64,000 bases of DNA from Paenibacillus lautus NBRC 15380 (lineage in GTDB: Bacteria; Bacillota; Bacilli; Paenibacillales; Paenibacillaceae), in the NCBI RefSeq assembly GCF_004000945.1, contig NZ_BIMF01000008.1, positions 62,001 to 126,000 of the forward strand, in the 5' to 3' direction. A program made the translations under genes and the position numbers. The notes below the pieces were generated by a model, which made no database searches, was not told where the DNA came from, and worked only from the letters and a program-made list of their open reading frames with translations. Of the stretch, positions 24,824 to 33,726 are shown piece after piece (position 1 is the stretch's first letter; each line of letters starts with the position of its first letter).

Positions 24824-25656
24824 CCCTTGATTCCGCTGATTGCCATCGACTCGATAAAGTATCTTTGGCAGAAAAAGAATACGATGATCACCGGCACCAT
24901 GGCGATGATGGCGGCGGCCATGATCATCGGATAATCAGACTGGCCGATGTACATGGCCTGCATCGAGGCGATCAGCACTTGAATCGTTTGTTTCTCGGGC
25001 GTATGCAAGTAAATCAGCGGACCGAGAAAATCGTTCCAGATGCCCATAAAGCCAAGGGCGGCTTGGGCGGCAAGCGCCGGCTTCATGATCGGCAGCGCGA
25101 TCTTGAAGAAAATGCCCGGAAAGCTGCAGCCGTCAATCTTCGCCGCTTCGATCAATTCCGTCGGCATCGCGCTTTGCAAATATTGCCTGATGAAAAAGAT
25201 GACAACGATGTTGCCGAACAGGCCGGGCACGATGAGCGGCAGCAGTGTGTCCACCCAATCCAGCCTGGAAAATCCGATATACTGCGGTATCATAACGACC
25301 GAATACGGAATCATCATCGTTCCGAGCAAACCCATGAACAGCATGCCTTTGTAAGGAAATTCGAATTTGCCGAACGCATAGGCAGACATCGCTGATACCA
25401 GCATCCCAACCGTGAGGACGATCACCACGATAATCAAGCTGTTCATGAATCCGTGAAGCAAGGGCGACTCCAGCCAGACTTTCGCGTAGTTATCGAACGT
25501 GATCGGATCAGGAATCCACTGTGGCGGAATTTCAAATACGTTTCGCCGATCCTTTAACGAAGTCGAGATGGTCCAAATAAACGGTGCGATCATAAAGATC
25601 GAACCGCAAAGCAACAGCAGCAGCGACCAGAGGTCCGTCATTTTTTCCCGTTTCAC
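24820..25656 (-). CDS. Sugar ABC transporter permease (COG0395 type)
   Basis: A 278-residue inner-membrane permease with six helices. The EAA loop reads ELIEAAKIDGCSFPGIFFKI, and the N-terminus TISTSLKDRRNVFEIPPQW is typical of MalG-like permeases. A GTG start at 25656, six bases after GGGGGG, is preferred over the upstream open frame. It pairs with the permease encoded just upstream (12 bases between genes) and the binding lipoprotein at 26658-28040, forming an oligosaccharide importer. No ATPase gene lies in the operon, so it probably borrows a shared MsmX-like ATPase, as is usual for such systems in Bacillales. Confidence 0.9.
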   Translation of the reverse strand: MKREKMTDLWSLLLLLCGSIFMIAPFIWTISTSLKDRRNVFEIPPQWIPDPITFDNYAKVWLESPLLHGFMNSLIIVVIVLTVGMLVSAMSAYAFGKFEFPYKGMLFMGLLGTMMIPYSVVMIPQYIGFSRLDWVDTLLPLIVPGLFGNIVVIFFIRQYLQSAMPTELIEAAKIDGCSFPGIFFKIALPIMKPALAAQAALGFMGIWNDFLGPLIYLHTPEKQTIQVLIASMQAMYIGQSDYPMIMAAAIIAMVPVIIVFFFCQRYFIESMAISGIKG

Positions 25657-25667
25657 AGATTTCCCCC

Positions 25668-26561
25668 CTAGTCTTGGTAAACCCATCGATTGGAAAGCTT
25701 AAATTGAATGAGCGTGACGATAAAGATGAGAATGCCCAGTACCCAGGCCACCGCGCTGGCATAGCCCATATTGAAGTACTCGAACGCGTGCTGGAAAATG
25801 TAATAGACGACTGTCGCGCCGCTGTATTCCGGCCCGCCATCCACCGCAAGCACGTAAATTTGGCTGAATGACTGGAACGCACCGATGATGCCCATGACGA
25901 TGACAAAGAAATGGATCGGCGTGAGCAGCGGGATGGTAATTCGCGTCAGCTTGTGCCAAGCACCGGCGCCATCGATTTCCGCAGCTTCATAATACGTCGA
26001 GGAGATCGATTGCAGTCCTGCAAGGTACAGCACCATGTTCCCGCCGATGCCGCTCCACAGACCGATCAGGATGAGCGAAGGCTTTACCCACTCCGGCTTG
26101 CCCAGCCAGTTAGGCCCGGTTATGCCGAACGTTTCCCACAGGAAGTTGTTGAGCAATCCGTAATCCTGATTCAATATCCACTGCCACAGCAGTGATACCG
26201 CAATAATCGGTGATATCACCGGTAGATAATAAATCGTGCGCATGAACGAGATGCCGGCGAATTTGCGGTTCATTAAGATGGCCAGCAGCATCGAGAGTAT
26301 CATGCCGAGCGGAATGCCGATCATCAAATAGACCGTATTATACAACGATTTGTACACTTTCTCATCGTTCAACAGATCCTTATAGTTGGCGAGCCCCGAC
26401 CACTGCGGATCGGTAAGCATATCCCATTTGTGAAAGCTGATATAGATCGAGAACAAGATCGGCACAAGGCCGAACAAAAGAAACCCGAGAACCGGCGGAG
26501 CGACGAACAGATACAACCACGCCAGTTCTCTTCTGCGATACCCGCCAAGCTTGGTACCCAT
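25668..26561 (-). CDS. Sugar ABC transporter permease (COG1175 type)
   Basis: A 297-residue MalF-like permease with six helices. The cytoplasmic EAA loop reads TYYEAAEIDGAGAWHKLTRI, and the start of the protein has LAWLYLFVAPPVLGFLLFG. ATG 26561 lies eight bases after AAGGTGG; an ATG at 26573 is also possible. It forms the transmembrane channel with the next gene. Context (GH43, GH2, nearby GH93 and AraR-like repressors) suggests uptake of arabino-oligosaccharides. Confidence 0.9.
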   Translation of the reverse strand: MGTKLGGYRRRELAWLYLFVAPPVLGFLLFGLVPILFSIYISFHKWDMLTDPQWSGLANYKDLLNDEKVYKSLYNTVYLMIGIPLGMILSMLLAILMNRKFAGISFMRTIYYLPVISPIIAVSLLWQWILNQDYGLLNNFLWETFGITGPNWLGKPEWVKPSLILIGLWSGIGGNMVLYLAGLQSISSTYYEAAEIDGAGAWHKLTRITIPLLTPIHFFVIVMGIIGAFQSFSQIYVLAVDGGPEYSGATVVYYIFQHAFEYFNMGYASAVAWVLGILIFIVTLIQFKLSNRWVYQD

Positions 26562-26657
26562 ATTCCATTCCACCTTCGCCTGTATTTCGTTATGACAGGA
26601 TGCCCGTAAGGCGGGAGGCGCCGATATGAATGGCTGACGCCCCCTGCCCCTTCGGCA

Positions 26658-28040
26658 TTATTTATTGCCTTTGTCGTACAACTCCTGCATCTTCGGCTGG
26701 ATCTGGGCCGTAAAGTCTTTTGCCGACATCTCACCGTTCCATACTTTGCTCGCGTTCTGGTTGAACGTATCTAGCCATTGCGTATCCTTTGAGAAAGCTA
26801 CAACGTCCGGACGTCCGTAATCTTGGATAATATCGAGGAATACTTGGCGTGTTTGCGGTCCTTTGTCCATTTCCTTAAATTCGCCTTCCGCCATGTCGAT
26901 CAGGTTAGGAACCGCTTGACCGAGCTGGTAGTTTTCGCGCTGCCCTTGCTCATCCAGGGACAGGAAGGCCGCCAAGTCGAACGCTTCCTGCGGGTGTTTG
27001 GATTTCGCCGAAACGGCAAATCCCATTGAGCCGAGCCAGGTCGCCGTTTGTCCCGTATTCGGGCTTGCCGGCCACGCGGCAATGTCCCAACCGAAAGGCA
27101 GCTCCCAGAATGCAGGTTGATCCCATGGGCCCATCGCAAACATAGCCAGCTGGCCGTTAATAAACCGGGTATATGCGTTCATCGCTTGCTCGGCTTCCTG
27201 GTTCGGGCTGACCTTGTGCTTCAGGTTCAGGTCTGCAACAAATTGCATCGCCTCATAAAATTCGGGCTCGTTCACCTTTACCGTGCCAGTGGCGTAATCG
27301 ATATATTCACCGCCGTTGCCCCATACCGCCGATTCAAGACTGTAAGCGCCTACACCATATTGATCGGGCTTTCCGTCGCCGTTATCATCGACCGTCAGCT
27401 TTTGGGCTGCTTCCAGCATGTCGTCCCAGGTCCAATCCCCTGCCGTTGCGGAAGGATACGGGACACCCGCTTCATCAAACAAATCCTTGTTATAGACAAA
27501 TGACCACGGTCCTACGTCCTTCGGCAGCCCGTACAAGTCTCCGGCACCGACCTTGCTGCCGTCGAAGCGGTAGCGGTCCATCGCCTGCTTCCATACGTTA
27601 TCGGGATTAAACAAGGATGTCTGATCCAGATAGGACTGAATGTTGAGAAGCGTTCCGGCTTCCGCGAAGCGGTAAAACTCCGGACCTCCGACGTAGAATA
27701 CGTCCGGAACCTTGCCGGAGCTGATCAGCGTCGTCATCTTCTGCGAGTATTCGCCCGGCGGCACCGAAGTGTATTTAACGGTGACGTTCGGGTACTTCTC
27801 CTCGAAGGAAGCGATCAGCTTTTCGAAAATCTTTTTTTCGTTCGGATTGCCGTGGCCCATAAACTCAATCGTTACAGGTTCTTTTGGGTCCTGCCCGGCG
27901 GAAGCTTCATTGCCTGGCGTCGAAGTGTCCGGGTTGCTTGGAGCAGCCCCGTCATTGGGTCCGTTGCCGCCGCTGCATGCGGTTAACGCAAACATCAGCA
28001 GCAGCATGATCATGCCTGCGAATTTGCTCTTCGATTTCAT
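26658..28040 (-). CDS. Sugar-binding lipoprotein of ABC importer
   Basis: A 460-residue family 1 extracellular solute-binding protein. The signal peptide with lipobox ALTACSGG gives a lipid-anchored Cys near residue 22, followed by a Gly/Asn/Pro-rich linker. The mature part starts VTIEFMGHGNPNEKKIFEKL, as in many family 1 binding proteins, and contains DVFYVGGPEF and GDLYGLPKDVGPW. It should capture oligosaccharides released by the surface enzymes and hand them to the two permeases encoded downstream. The promoter region carries a cre site at 28070-28084 and an AraR-like operator candidate at 28113-28130. Confidence 0.9.
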   Translation of the reverse strand: MKSKSKFAGMIMLLLMFALTACSGGNGPNDGAAPSNPDTSTPGNEASAGQDPKEPVTIEFMGHGNPNEKKIFEKLIASFEEKYPNVTVKYTSVPPGEYSQKMTTLISSGKVPDVFYVGGPEFYRFAEAGTLLNIQSYLDQTSLFNPDNVWKQAMDRYRFDGSKVGAGDLYGLPKDVGPWSFVYNKDLFDEAGVPYPSATAGDWTWDDMLEAAQKLTVDDNGDGKPDQYGVGAYSLESAVWGNGGEYIDYATGTVKVNEPEFYEAMQFVADLNLKHKVSPNQEAEQAMNAYTRFINGQLAMFAMGPWDQPAFWELPFGWDIAAWPASPNTGQTATWLGSMGFAVSAKSKHPQEAFDLAAFLSLDEQGQRENYQLGQAVPNLIDMAEGEFKEMDKGPQTRQVFLDIIQDYGRPDVVAFSKDTQWLDTFNQNASKVWNGEMSAKDFTAQIQPKMQELYDKGNK

Positions 28041-28069
28041 GCGATTCCCCTCTTCTTTAAAAGATGTAG

Positions 28070-28084
28070 TGTAAGCGCTTTACG
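28070..28084 (-). promoter_or_regulatory. cre site upstream of the importer operon
   Basis: On the plus strand TGTAAGCGCTTTACG; the 14-base core matches the CcpA consensus TGWAANCGNTNWCA and is nearly palindromic. It lies 30 bp upstream of the binding-protein start, where CcpA binding should repress in glucose. Confidence 0.75.
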
Positions 28085-28112
28085 AAATCATGATAACTTA
28101 TAATAATATAAT

Positions 28113-28130
28113 TTTATATACTATATTTAT
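28113..28130. promoter_or_regulatory. Operator candidate C (GntR paralogs)
   Basis: TTTATATACTATATTTAT. Its reverse complement shares TAGTATAT and flanking AT pattern with the 14-base sites upstream of both GntR genes (29276-29289 and 30616-30629). Confidence 0.4.
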
Positions 28131-28168
28131 TATAAAATAGGTGTCTCCTCGCTTCTCGACCTTTCGCT

Positions 28169-29245
28169 TTATTCTTTTACCAGCATGACCGGCACCACGA
28201 TTCTTCTCGCCTCAAAAGCTCCTTCGATCTGCTCGATTAACAGCTCTACGGTTAACCGGCACATATCCTCCTCGTTTTGGCGGATATACGGGACATTCGG
28301 CAGATCCGGCGGATCGAACGTGATCAGCTCCAGTTCGTCCGGCACCTGTCTACCGGATGCAACTGCCGCTTTATAGGCATTTCTGCACAGTTCCGTATTG
28401 GCCGTTATGATGCCGGTAATATGGGGACAGCCATCTAAAAACGCCCTGATATGCTCGACGGATTGACCTGATGCGATCTCTTCCAGCGGGAGGAGACACC
28501 ATAAGCTTTTGTCGATCGACAGCCCATGCTCGAGATAAGCTTGCTCAAACCCCTGGGCCCTCTCGTCCGTCACCGTATTCGTAATTTCGGGAGAGATGAA
28601 CGCGATGGACGAATGGCCTTTGTTAAGTAAATACTCCACGGCTTCCCTTGTGCCGTTTACGTTATCCGAGCTTACGCTGTAAGTCTTGATCTCCTTCAAG
28701 AACCGATCGATCAGAACGAATGGGAAACGATCCAGCGAAAGCCGCAGAATCGAATCGTTGTACGTCTCGTTTTCAACCGGAAAAATGATCATGCCGTCCA
28801 CCCCCTGCTTCAGGAAGGACGAGATAACCTTAGACTCCTCGAGCTGGGATTCGCGCGTAATTCTCAGCATCACTTCATAGCCTGCGGCGGACGCGTACTT
28901 CTCGATATTGTCCAAAAAGCGCTGGTCCACTTTCGTTTTCATCGTCGGCAGCACTAACCCGATACGCCCGCTCTTGCCCGGACCTGCTGTCCATTCTCCC
29001 AACTGATCAAGCGCCGTGGCGTTCTCCGGCCTGCTCATCACGAAGGTGCCCTTGCCTTGGATCCGGACGAGTAAGCCTTCCTCCATCAGTCCAACCAGCG
29101 CGTTTTTGCTTGTAATTTGACTTACGCGGTAACGTTCGGCCAATTCCTTCTCCGAAGGGACCCTGTCGCCCTCCCGCAGCTTGCCGATGGCGATCAGCCG
29201 CTTGATATCTTCCTGAATTTTTTTGTATAGCGGCAGAGATTTCAA
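28169..29245 (-). CDS. AraR-like GntR/LacI transcriptional repressor 1
   Basis: A 358-residue regulator with a GntR winged helix (about 1-70: KKIQEDIKRLIAIG, GDRVPSEKELAERYRVSQIT, LLVRIQGKGTFV). It is fused to a LacI/GalR-type periplasmic-binding domain (about 90-355: RIGLVLPTMKTKVDQRFLD, DGMIIFPVENETYNDSILRLS, SIAFISPEITNTVTDERAQGF). This architecture is that of the arabinose repressor AraR. It lies upstream of the importer operon on the same strand and is closely related to the regulator at 29517-30572. It probably releases DNA when an arabinose-type sugar binds. Confidence 0.88.
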   Translation of the reverse strand: MKSLPLYKKIQEDIKRLIAIGKLREGDRVPSEKELAERYRVSQITSKNALVGLMEEGLLVRIQGKGTFVMSRPENATALDQLGEWTAGPGKSGRIGLVLPTMKTKVDQRFLDNIEKYASAAGYEVMLRITRESQLEESKVISSFLKQGVDGMIIFPVENETYNDSILRLSLDRFPFVLIDRFLKEIKTYSVSSDNVNGTREAVEYLLNKGHSSIAFISPEITNTVTDERAQGFEQAYLEHGLSIDKSLWCLLPLEEIASGQSVEHIRAFLDGCPHITGIITANTELCRNAYKAAVASGRQVPDELELITFDPPDLPNVPYIRQNEEDMCRLTVELLIEQIEGAFEARRIVVPVMLVKE

Positions 29246-29275
29246 TGCCCATCACAACCTTTATAATTTAAATAG

Positions 29276-29289
29276 TATATTTAGTATAT
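29276..29289. promoter_or_regulatory. Operator candidate B (GntR paralogs)
   Basis: TATATTTAGTATAT, identical to site A at 30616-30629, located 31 bp upstream of the first GntR gene. Confidence 0.5.
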
Positions 29290-29430
29290 TATTATAATAT
29301 AACTTGACGTTTGTAAATGACGAAAACATCTACAAGAGGATTCCAATGGAGACGGACTGTTCTTAATGGAGGTTTTTCTTGCGATATCAGGAATGCCCAT
29401 GCTTCGAAGTTTATACTTTCTGATATCTTC

Positions 29431-29467
29431 AAAAAAAACGGTCTGAACTTAGTTCAGACCGTTTTTT
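29431..29467. terminator. Terminator after the second GntR gene
   Basis: CGGTCTGAACT pairs perfectly with AGTTCAGACCG across a one-base centre (29439-29461), flanked by eight A on the left and six T on the right, so it can act in both directions. Confidence 0.85.
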
Positions 29468-29516
29468 GGCGGGATATTTGATTGTATTCTTAGACCAGAA
29501 CTTCGCAAAGTCCGGA

Positions 29517-30572
29517 TCATTGTGACCAAATCCAGCGGACCGGTACGACTTCACGCCTTGGCTCGTGCGTCCCGGACAACTGTTCCGTCAGCAAATCGAC
29601 GGCACGCCGACTTACTTCATCCAATTGCTGACGAATGAAAGGAATACCTTCGAGATCCGGATCATCAAATGCTGCTAGCTGCGGTTCGTTCCCTGTACCC
29701 GTCCAAATTTCCCGAATGGCATAATGGGCATAGCGGGCCAATTCCGCGTTAACGGCAAAAACGGCCGTGATATCGCTCCGATCGCGCAGAAAACGGGCAA
29801 CCTCCCGTTGTCCGTGCCCTTCTGCTATGGTCTCTAAATCCAGCATGCACCACAGCGTCTTATCTATAGGCAAACCCTGTTCCATGCAAGCGGCCTCGAA
29901 GCCTTTGGCTCTGTCGTCTGTAACCGAATTTGTAATTTCCGGTGACAGGAAGGCAATGCGCCTGTGCCCCGCCGCAAGCAAACTGGATATGGCTTCGCGA
30001 ACACCTCCGTAATTGTCGGAGCTGACGCTGTACGCCTTGATCTCCTTCAAGAAACGGTCGACAAGCACTAATGGAACCCGATCGAGCGACAAGCGTAGAA
30101 TGGCGTTATTGTAGCTTTCCTGTTCAACCGGGAAAATGATGAACCCGTCGGCTCCTCGTTCTTGGAACTGCTCGATCGCTCGGGATTCTTCCTCCTGCGA
30201 CTCGCGCGTAATGCGAATTAATAAGTCATACTGCCTTTCCGCGCAATAGCGTTCCAGACCGTCCAGCAGCTGCTGGTCAATCTTGGTTTTCATTGTCGGC
30301 AAAATAATCGCGATCGTCTTATTCGTACCCGACTGAAGGTGCGACTCTTCTTGAATGCCCAGCTCCCGAACGAAGGTGCCCTTTCCCCGATATCGTACTA
30401 ACAAGCCTTCCTCTACCAAACCGTTGAGTGCGTTCTTGGATGTAATCTGGCTTACACCGTACCGCTGAGCCAAATCCTTCTCCGACGGTACTAAAGCGCC
30501 TGCTTGCAGTTCGCCGCTCTGAATGCGCTGGCGTATGTCGTTTTGAATACGTTTATATAACGGATGCTCCAT
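29517..30572 (-). CDS. AraR-like GntR/LacI transcriptional repressor 2
   Basis: A 351-residue paralog of the regulator at 28169-29245, with the same architecture: GntR winged helix (KRIQNDIRQRIQSG, LVPSEKDLAQRYGVSQITSK, LLVRYRGKGTFV) and sugar-binding domain (IIFPVEQESYNNAILRLSLD, FLKEIKAYSVSSDNYGG). The recognition helix region (YGVSQITSKNALNGL) is nearly identical to that of paralog 1 (YRVSQITSKNALVGL), so both may bind the same DNA. It is divergent from the GH93-like gene, with an operator candidate and a cre site in between. The sensor domains differ more than the DNA-binding domains, which may allow response to different sugars. Confidence 0.88.
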   Translation of the reverse strand: MEHPLYKRIQNDIRQRIQSGELQAGALVPSEKDLAQRYGVSQITSKNALNGLVEEGLLVRYRGKGTFVRELGIQEESHLQSGTNKTIAIILPTMKTKIDQQLLDGLERYCAERQYDLLIRITRESQEEESRAIEQFQERGADGFIIFPVEQESYNNAILRLSLDRVPLVLVDRFLKEIKAYSVSSDNYGGVREAISSLLAAGHRRIAFLSPEITNSVTDDRAKGFEAACMEQGLPIDKTLWCMLDLETIAEGHGQREVARFLRDRSDITAVFAVNAELARYAHYAIREIWTGTGNEPQLAAFDDPDLEGIPFIRQQLDEVSRRAVDLLTEQLSGTHEPRREVVPVRWIWSQ

Positions 30573-30615
30573 GTCTGACCTCTCTTTTTACGTCAGTCCC
30601 AACTGAAAAATAATA

Positions 30616-30629
30616 TATATTTAGTATAT
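30616..30629. promoter_or_regulatory. Operator candidate A (GntR paralogs)
   Basis: TATATTTAGTATAT in the divergent intergenic region, identical in 14 bases to site B. It lies 44 bp upstream of the second GntR start and 75 bp upstream of the GH93-like gene. Confidence 0.5.
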
Positions 30630-30662
30630 CTTAAAATATATTCATTGCGATACAATCCATTC

Positions 30663-30678
30663 TAGAAAGCGCTTTCTA
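30663..30678 (+). promoter_or_regulatory. cre-like palindrome upstream of the GH93-like gene
   Basis: TAGAAAGCGCTTTCTA, a perfect 16-bp palindrome with the AAGCGCTT centre of CcpA sites, 25 bp before the start codon. The outer bases deviate from the TG...CA consensus. Confidence 0.6.
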
Positions 30679-30703
30679 ATTCAAGTTGGGAGGTTCATTG
30701 CAT

Positions 30704-32305
30704 ATGAAACGAAACAAAGGCTTCTGGAAAAAACCGCTTACTTTCGTCGTTATGCTTGCGCTTGCTTTAACGGCAATTCCATTGTCGCCGGTTCATGCCG
30801 CTTCATCAGGCATGGCGTGGGCTTCGCAGCAGATTGCCATCTATACGCCGCCATCAGGAGGCGTATGGTATCCAAGGCTGCTCAAGCTTACGCCGAGCGA
30901 GTGGCTCGTATCCTTTGACACCAACGCTGGCGGGGGTAACACGCGCATTGTGGTTTCCAGAACGCAGGACGGCGGGTATACATGGAGCGCTCCGATCACA
31001 GCTGTCTCAAGTAGCGCCGGCAATGTGGGGAACGGTCAAATGTTAAGGCTGCCGAGCGGGGAAATTTGGTTAGCCTATCGGCAGGTCGTTCAGAACGGCT
31101 CGACCTATGATATCCAGCTTAACGTCAGGCGGAGTGTCGACGGCGGGAATACCTGGAGCAATTTGCCGGGCGGATTGATCGGGAGTTCAACCGCCTCCAG
31201 CTTTAAAGGTTTGTGGGAGCCGCATTTGGACATGATCAACGGCACGATTGCCGTGCTTTATGCGGACGACAGTCCGGCCGCGGTCGGAACGACCGGGCGG
31301 CAAAATTTGTATATGAAAACCTGGAACGGAAGCGGCTGGGGCACCCGAATCACGGTCAGCGACGGAGTCGCCGCCGGCTCCCGCGACGGCATGCCGGTCA
31401 TCACGCGAATGAATGACGGGCGGTATATAACCGTATTCGAAGCCTCGGACGTTGCCGGCCACCCTTTTGTCATCAAATATAAAATATCGCCGGACGGCTT
31501 CAATTGGTCGGTTCCCCGCCAAACGATGTACGTGCCCAGCGGCAATGGCAAAAAGGCGGGCGCGCCTTTCGTCGTGAAGCTGGACGACGGCCGTCTTATG
31601 GCCGCATTCCAAACCGATGAAAGCAGCGCCAATACGGGAGATCCTTACACCTCGATGTTTACGATGATCAGCTCCGATAACGGCGCGTCATGGCAGTACA
31701 AAACCAACGTTTTTCCGGTATCCGATACAAAATCCTCCAACTGGAATGCCCTGATGAGCATTGATTCCACCCGCGTCGCAGCCGTCACCAGTGCGACTTA
31801 TCCGTCAAACGGCATCTATCTGCGCTTCGGGCATGCCGTGACGCCGACACAAACGAATGTTGTCAACAATCCCGGCTTTGAAACGGCCAACGTGGCGGGC
31901 TGGACTACGTACGGCGATGATTACCCGAACCGGATTCTTATTCATGGAGCTAATGACGGCGTTGGGCTTCCCGCTGCCGAAGGCTCTTACTTTGTCGGTC
32001 TCGCGGGCACAAGCGGACCTTCGACCGCATATGTCGGCCAGACGATTACCGGTCTCGATAACGGCACATATACGATGCGCGCCCGCATGCGCAGCAGCGG
32101 AGGTCAGAACAGCTGCGTCATGGAAGTGAAGGACTATGGAGGCAGCATGCTTCAAACCGGGTGTCCGGTGACAACAGCGTGGACGCCTGTCTCGATATCC
32201 AATATTCAAGTGACGAGCGGCAAGGCAACGATCGGATTTTACGTATCCAATTCGTCCTCTTCCCAATGGGCGGATATCGATCAGGTCGAGTTCTTCCGAA
32301 ACTAA
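30704..32305 (+). CDS. GH93-like exo-arabinanase, secreted, with C-terminal binding module
   Basis: A 533-residue secreted protein. The signal peptide (KRNKGFWKKPLTF, hydrophobic core, SPVHAASS) suggests cleavage after about residue 33. The body is a six-bladed sialidase-like propeller with Asp-box motifs (SRTQDGGYTW, RRSVDGGNTW, SSDNGASW) and EPHLDMINGTIAVLYADDS. This combination is seen in GH93 exo-alpha-1,5-L-arabinanases and in BNR sialidases. From about residue 395 a carbohydrate-binding-like jelly roll follows (NPGFETANVAGWTTYG). GH93 is favoured because the neighbourhood is arabinan-related. ATG 30704 follows GGGAGG. It is transcribed divergently from repressor 2 and preceded by a cre-like site. 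Confidence 0.75.
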   Translation: MKRNKGFWKKPLTFVVMLALALTAIPLSPVHAASSGMAWASQQIAIYTPPSGGVWYPRLLKLTPSEWLVSFDTNAGGGNTRIVVSRTQDGGYTWSAPITAVSSSAGNVGNGQMLRLPSGEIWLAYRQVVQNGSTYDIQLNVRRSVDGGNTWSNLPGGLIGSSTASSFKGLWEPHLDMINGTIAVLYADDSPAAVGTTGRQNLYMKTWNGSGWGTRITVSDGVAAGSRDGMPVITRMNDGRYITVFEASDVAGHPFVIKYKISPDGFNWSVPRQTMYVPSGNGKKAGAPFVVKLDDGRLMAAFQTDESSANTGDPYTSMFTMISSDNGASWQYKTNVFPVSDTKSSNWNALMSIDSTRVAAVTSATYPSNGIYLRFGHAVTPTQTNVVNNPGFETANVAGWTTYGDDYPNRILIHGANDGVGLPAAEGSYFVGLAGTSGPSTAYVGQTITGLDNGTYTMRARMRSSGGQNSCVMEVKDYGGSMLQTGCPVTTAWTPVSISNIQVTSGKATIGFYVSNSSSSQWADIDQVEFFRN

Positions 32306-32340
32306 TAGTGCATTAAAGTAGGTGAAATTGCATTATTCTA

Positions 32341-32387
32341 GGGCCGTCCATAAGTCATCGTAGATGATAGTGGACGGCCCCCTTTTA
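32341..32387 (+). terminator. Terminator after the GH93-like gene
   Basis: GGGCCGTCCA pairs with TGGACGGCCC, with an inner TCATC/GATGA stem, followed by CCTTTTATTTTT on the plus strand. Confidence 0.85.
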
Positions 32388-32427
32388 TTTTTAGTCAGCA
32401 AAAATAATCATCACATGATCGCTCTCC

Positions 32428-33726
32428 TTACATCTCTGCAAACATGGCCTCCGACACAAGAAACGCTGTTCCGTCGTATTCATACCGCAGCCGGACCGCG
32501 ACCGGGAATTCGCCAGGCGAAACCTGGATCGGCACCGATGCATATAAGGTGCCTCCCTCAATGTAATACCTAACTCTGTTGCCAAGCGTGGGCTGATCCA
32601 GCCAAAAACCGGCGTCTTCCTCCATATATTCAAATGTGCGAGTTACCCCGTCCAGCATGAATTGAAATATCCGTTTTCCCGCTTCTGCTGTCGCCTTGTA
32701 GCTTAGTCTGGACTTTACCGAAAGTACCGGATCGGCTGAGATCACCTCTCTAAAACTTTCTGTTAGAAGTTTCAACTCCGATTCTCTAATGCCAGTACCG
32801 TAGCCGGTTGTCAAAATGATTGCAAGTACATCCTCCTTGTTATTTTTTGCAGGCAGCAATGCAACGTCTGGATAGTAGGTTTCGTTGCTCACATTCTTCC
32901 AATCATGAAAGGTATGTTCCGTGTCGCTATACTGAACGTGGATAGAGCGGATCATCCCTTCTTTTTGGATCAGAGTTCCGGTCATCTTCAGGCCAATCTC
33001 CGTATCCTCTTTTAATATCACGGTATTCCCCTGCTCGTCTCCAACCTTGATTCCATCCAATGGTGCTCCCGTTTCGTCTATGTCGATTTGCTCAATAAGC
33101 GAGATTTTGTGTGTATCGTTACGAATAGTAACGTCTATCGTTTCCTCATACGTCATCGGAATCGAATCCCGCAGCAGCAGACGGAGTCGATATACGGTTT
33201 GCGCCTCTTCTCTGTTGATCTCCTTCACATACACTTCATAAACCCAAGGGCTGGACACATCGTAGCGCTCAAGCGGCCATTTCACCTCGGGATGCTCCCA
33301 TATATCCGGCGATGGGCCGCCCCAGATGCCAAGCTCTCGCTGCAAGAGAGCTACGGTCAGTGTCACGATCGTGCGGTCGTTAGCCTGTTTGACCTCACTT
33401 TTTGCAAGGTTCCACCAGTCGAAGTCGCCTCCTGCCCCAAGTAGGAGACTGGATTCAAACGTTCCTCCCCCCTGTGTACCTGGACTTGGGCCTGCCGGAT
33501 GGGGGATAGGTGGGGCCAAGTTTCCGAACCAGATACCAATCCCTAACAGAAGCAGTAACACAGGAACGATGGCTACAGCAGCTCGCCTCCATCCACGGCG
33601 GGTTCTTTTCATTTCAACAATAGTAAGCCTTTTCTCTACATCCTCCATCATGTCAGCCTTAAAACGTCGCTCCTTAAAGGGCGGTCCAGCCAGTCTCTTA
33701 TTCCACTCCGGCTTCCATTCATTCAT
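32428..33726 (-). CDS. Membrane partner of the ECF sigma factor (putative anti-sigma)
   Basis: A 432-residue single-pass membrane protein. The N-terminal cytoplasmic part (MNEWKPEWNKRLAGPPF...MMEDVEKRL, about 60 residues) is followed by one transmembrane helix (AAVAIVPVLLLLLGIGIWFG). A large extracytoplasmic domain rich in beta strands, with no motif I recognise, makes up the rest. ATG 33726 follows GGAGGAAGCGACG and overlaps the sigma factor stop by eight bases. That coupling and topology are standard for anti-sigma factors of Bacillales ECF systems. No zinc-binding HxxxCxxC motif is present, so it is not a ZAS-type anti-sigma. Confidence 0.7.
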   Translation of the reverse strand: MNEWKPEWNKRLAGPPFKERRFKADMMEDVEKRLTIVEMKRTRRGWRRAAVAIVPVLLLLLGIGIWFGNLAPPIPHPAGPSPGTQGGGTFESSLLLGAGGDFDWWNLAKSEVKQANDRTIVTLTVALLQRELGIWGGPSPDIWEHPEVKWPLERYDVSSPWVYEVYVKEINREEAQTVYRLRLLLRDSIPMTYEETIDVTIRNDTHKISLIEQIDIDETGAPLDGIKVGDEQGNTVILKEDTEIGLKMTGTLIQKEGMIRSIHVQYSDTEHTFHDWKNVSNETYYPDVALLPAKNNKEDVLAIILTTGYGTGIRESELKLLTESFREVISADPVLSVKSRLSYKATAEAGKRIFQFMLDGVTRTFEYMEEDAGFWLDQPTLGNRVRYYIEGGTLYASVPIQVSPGEFPVAVRLRYEYDGTAFLVSEAMFAEM

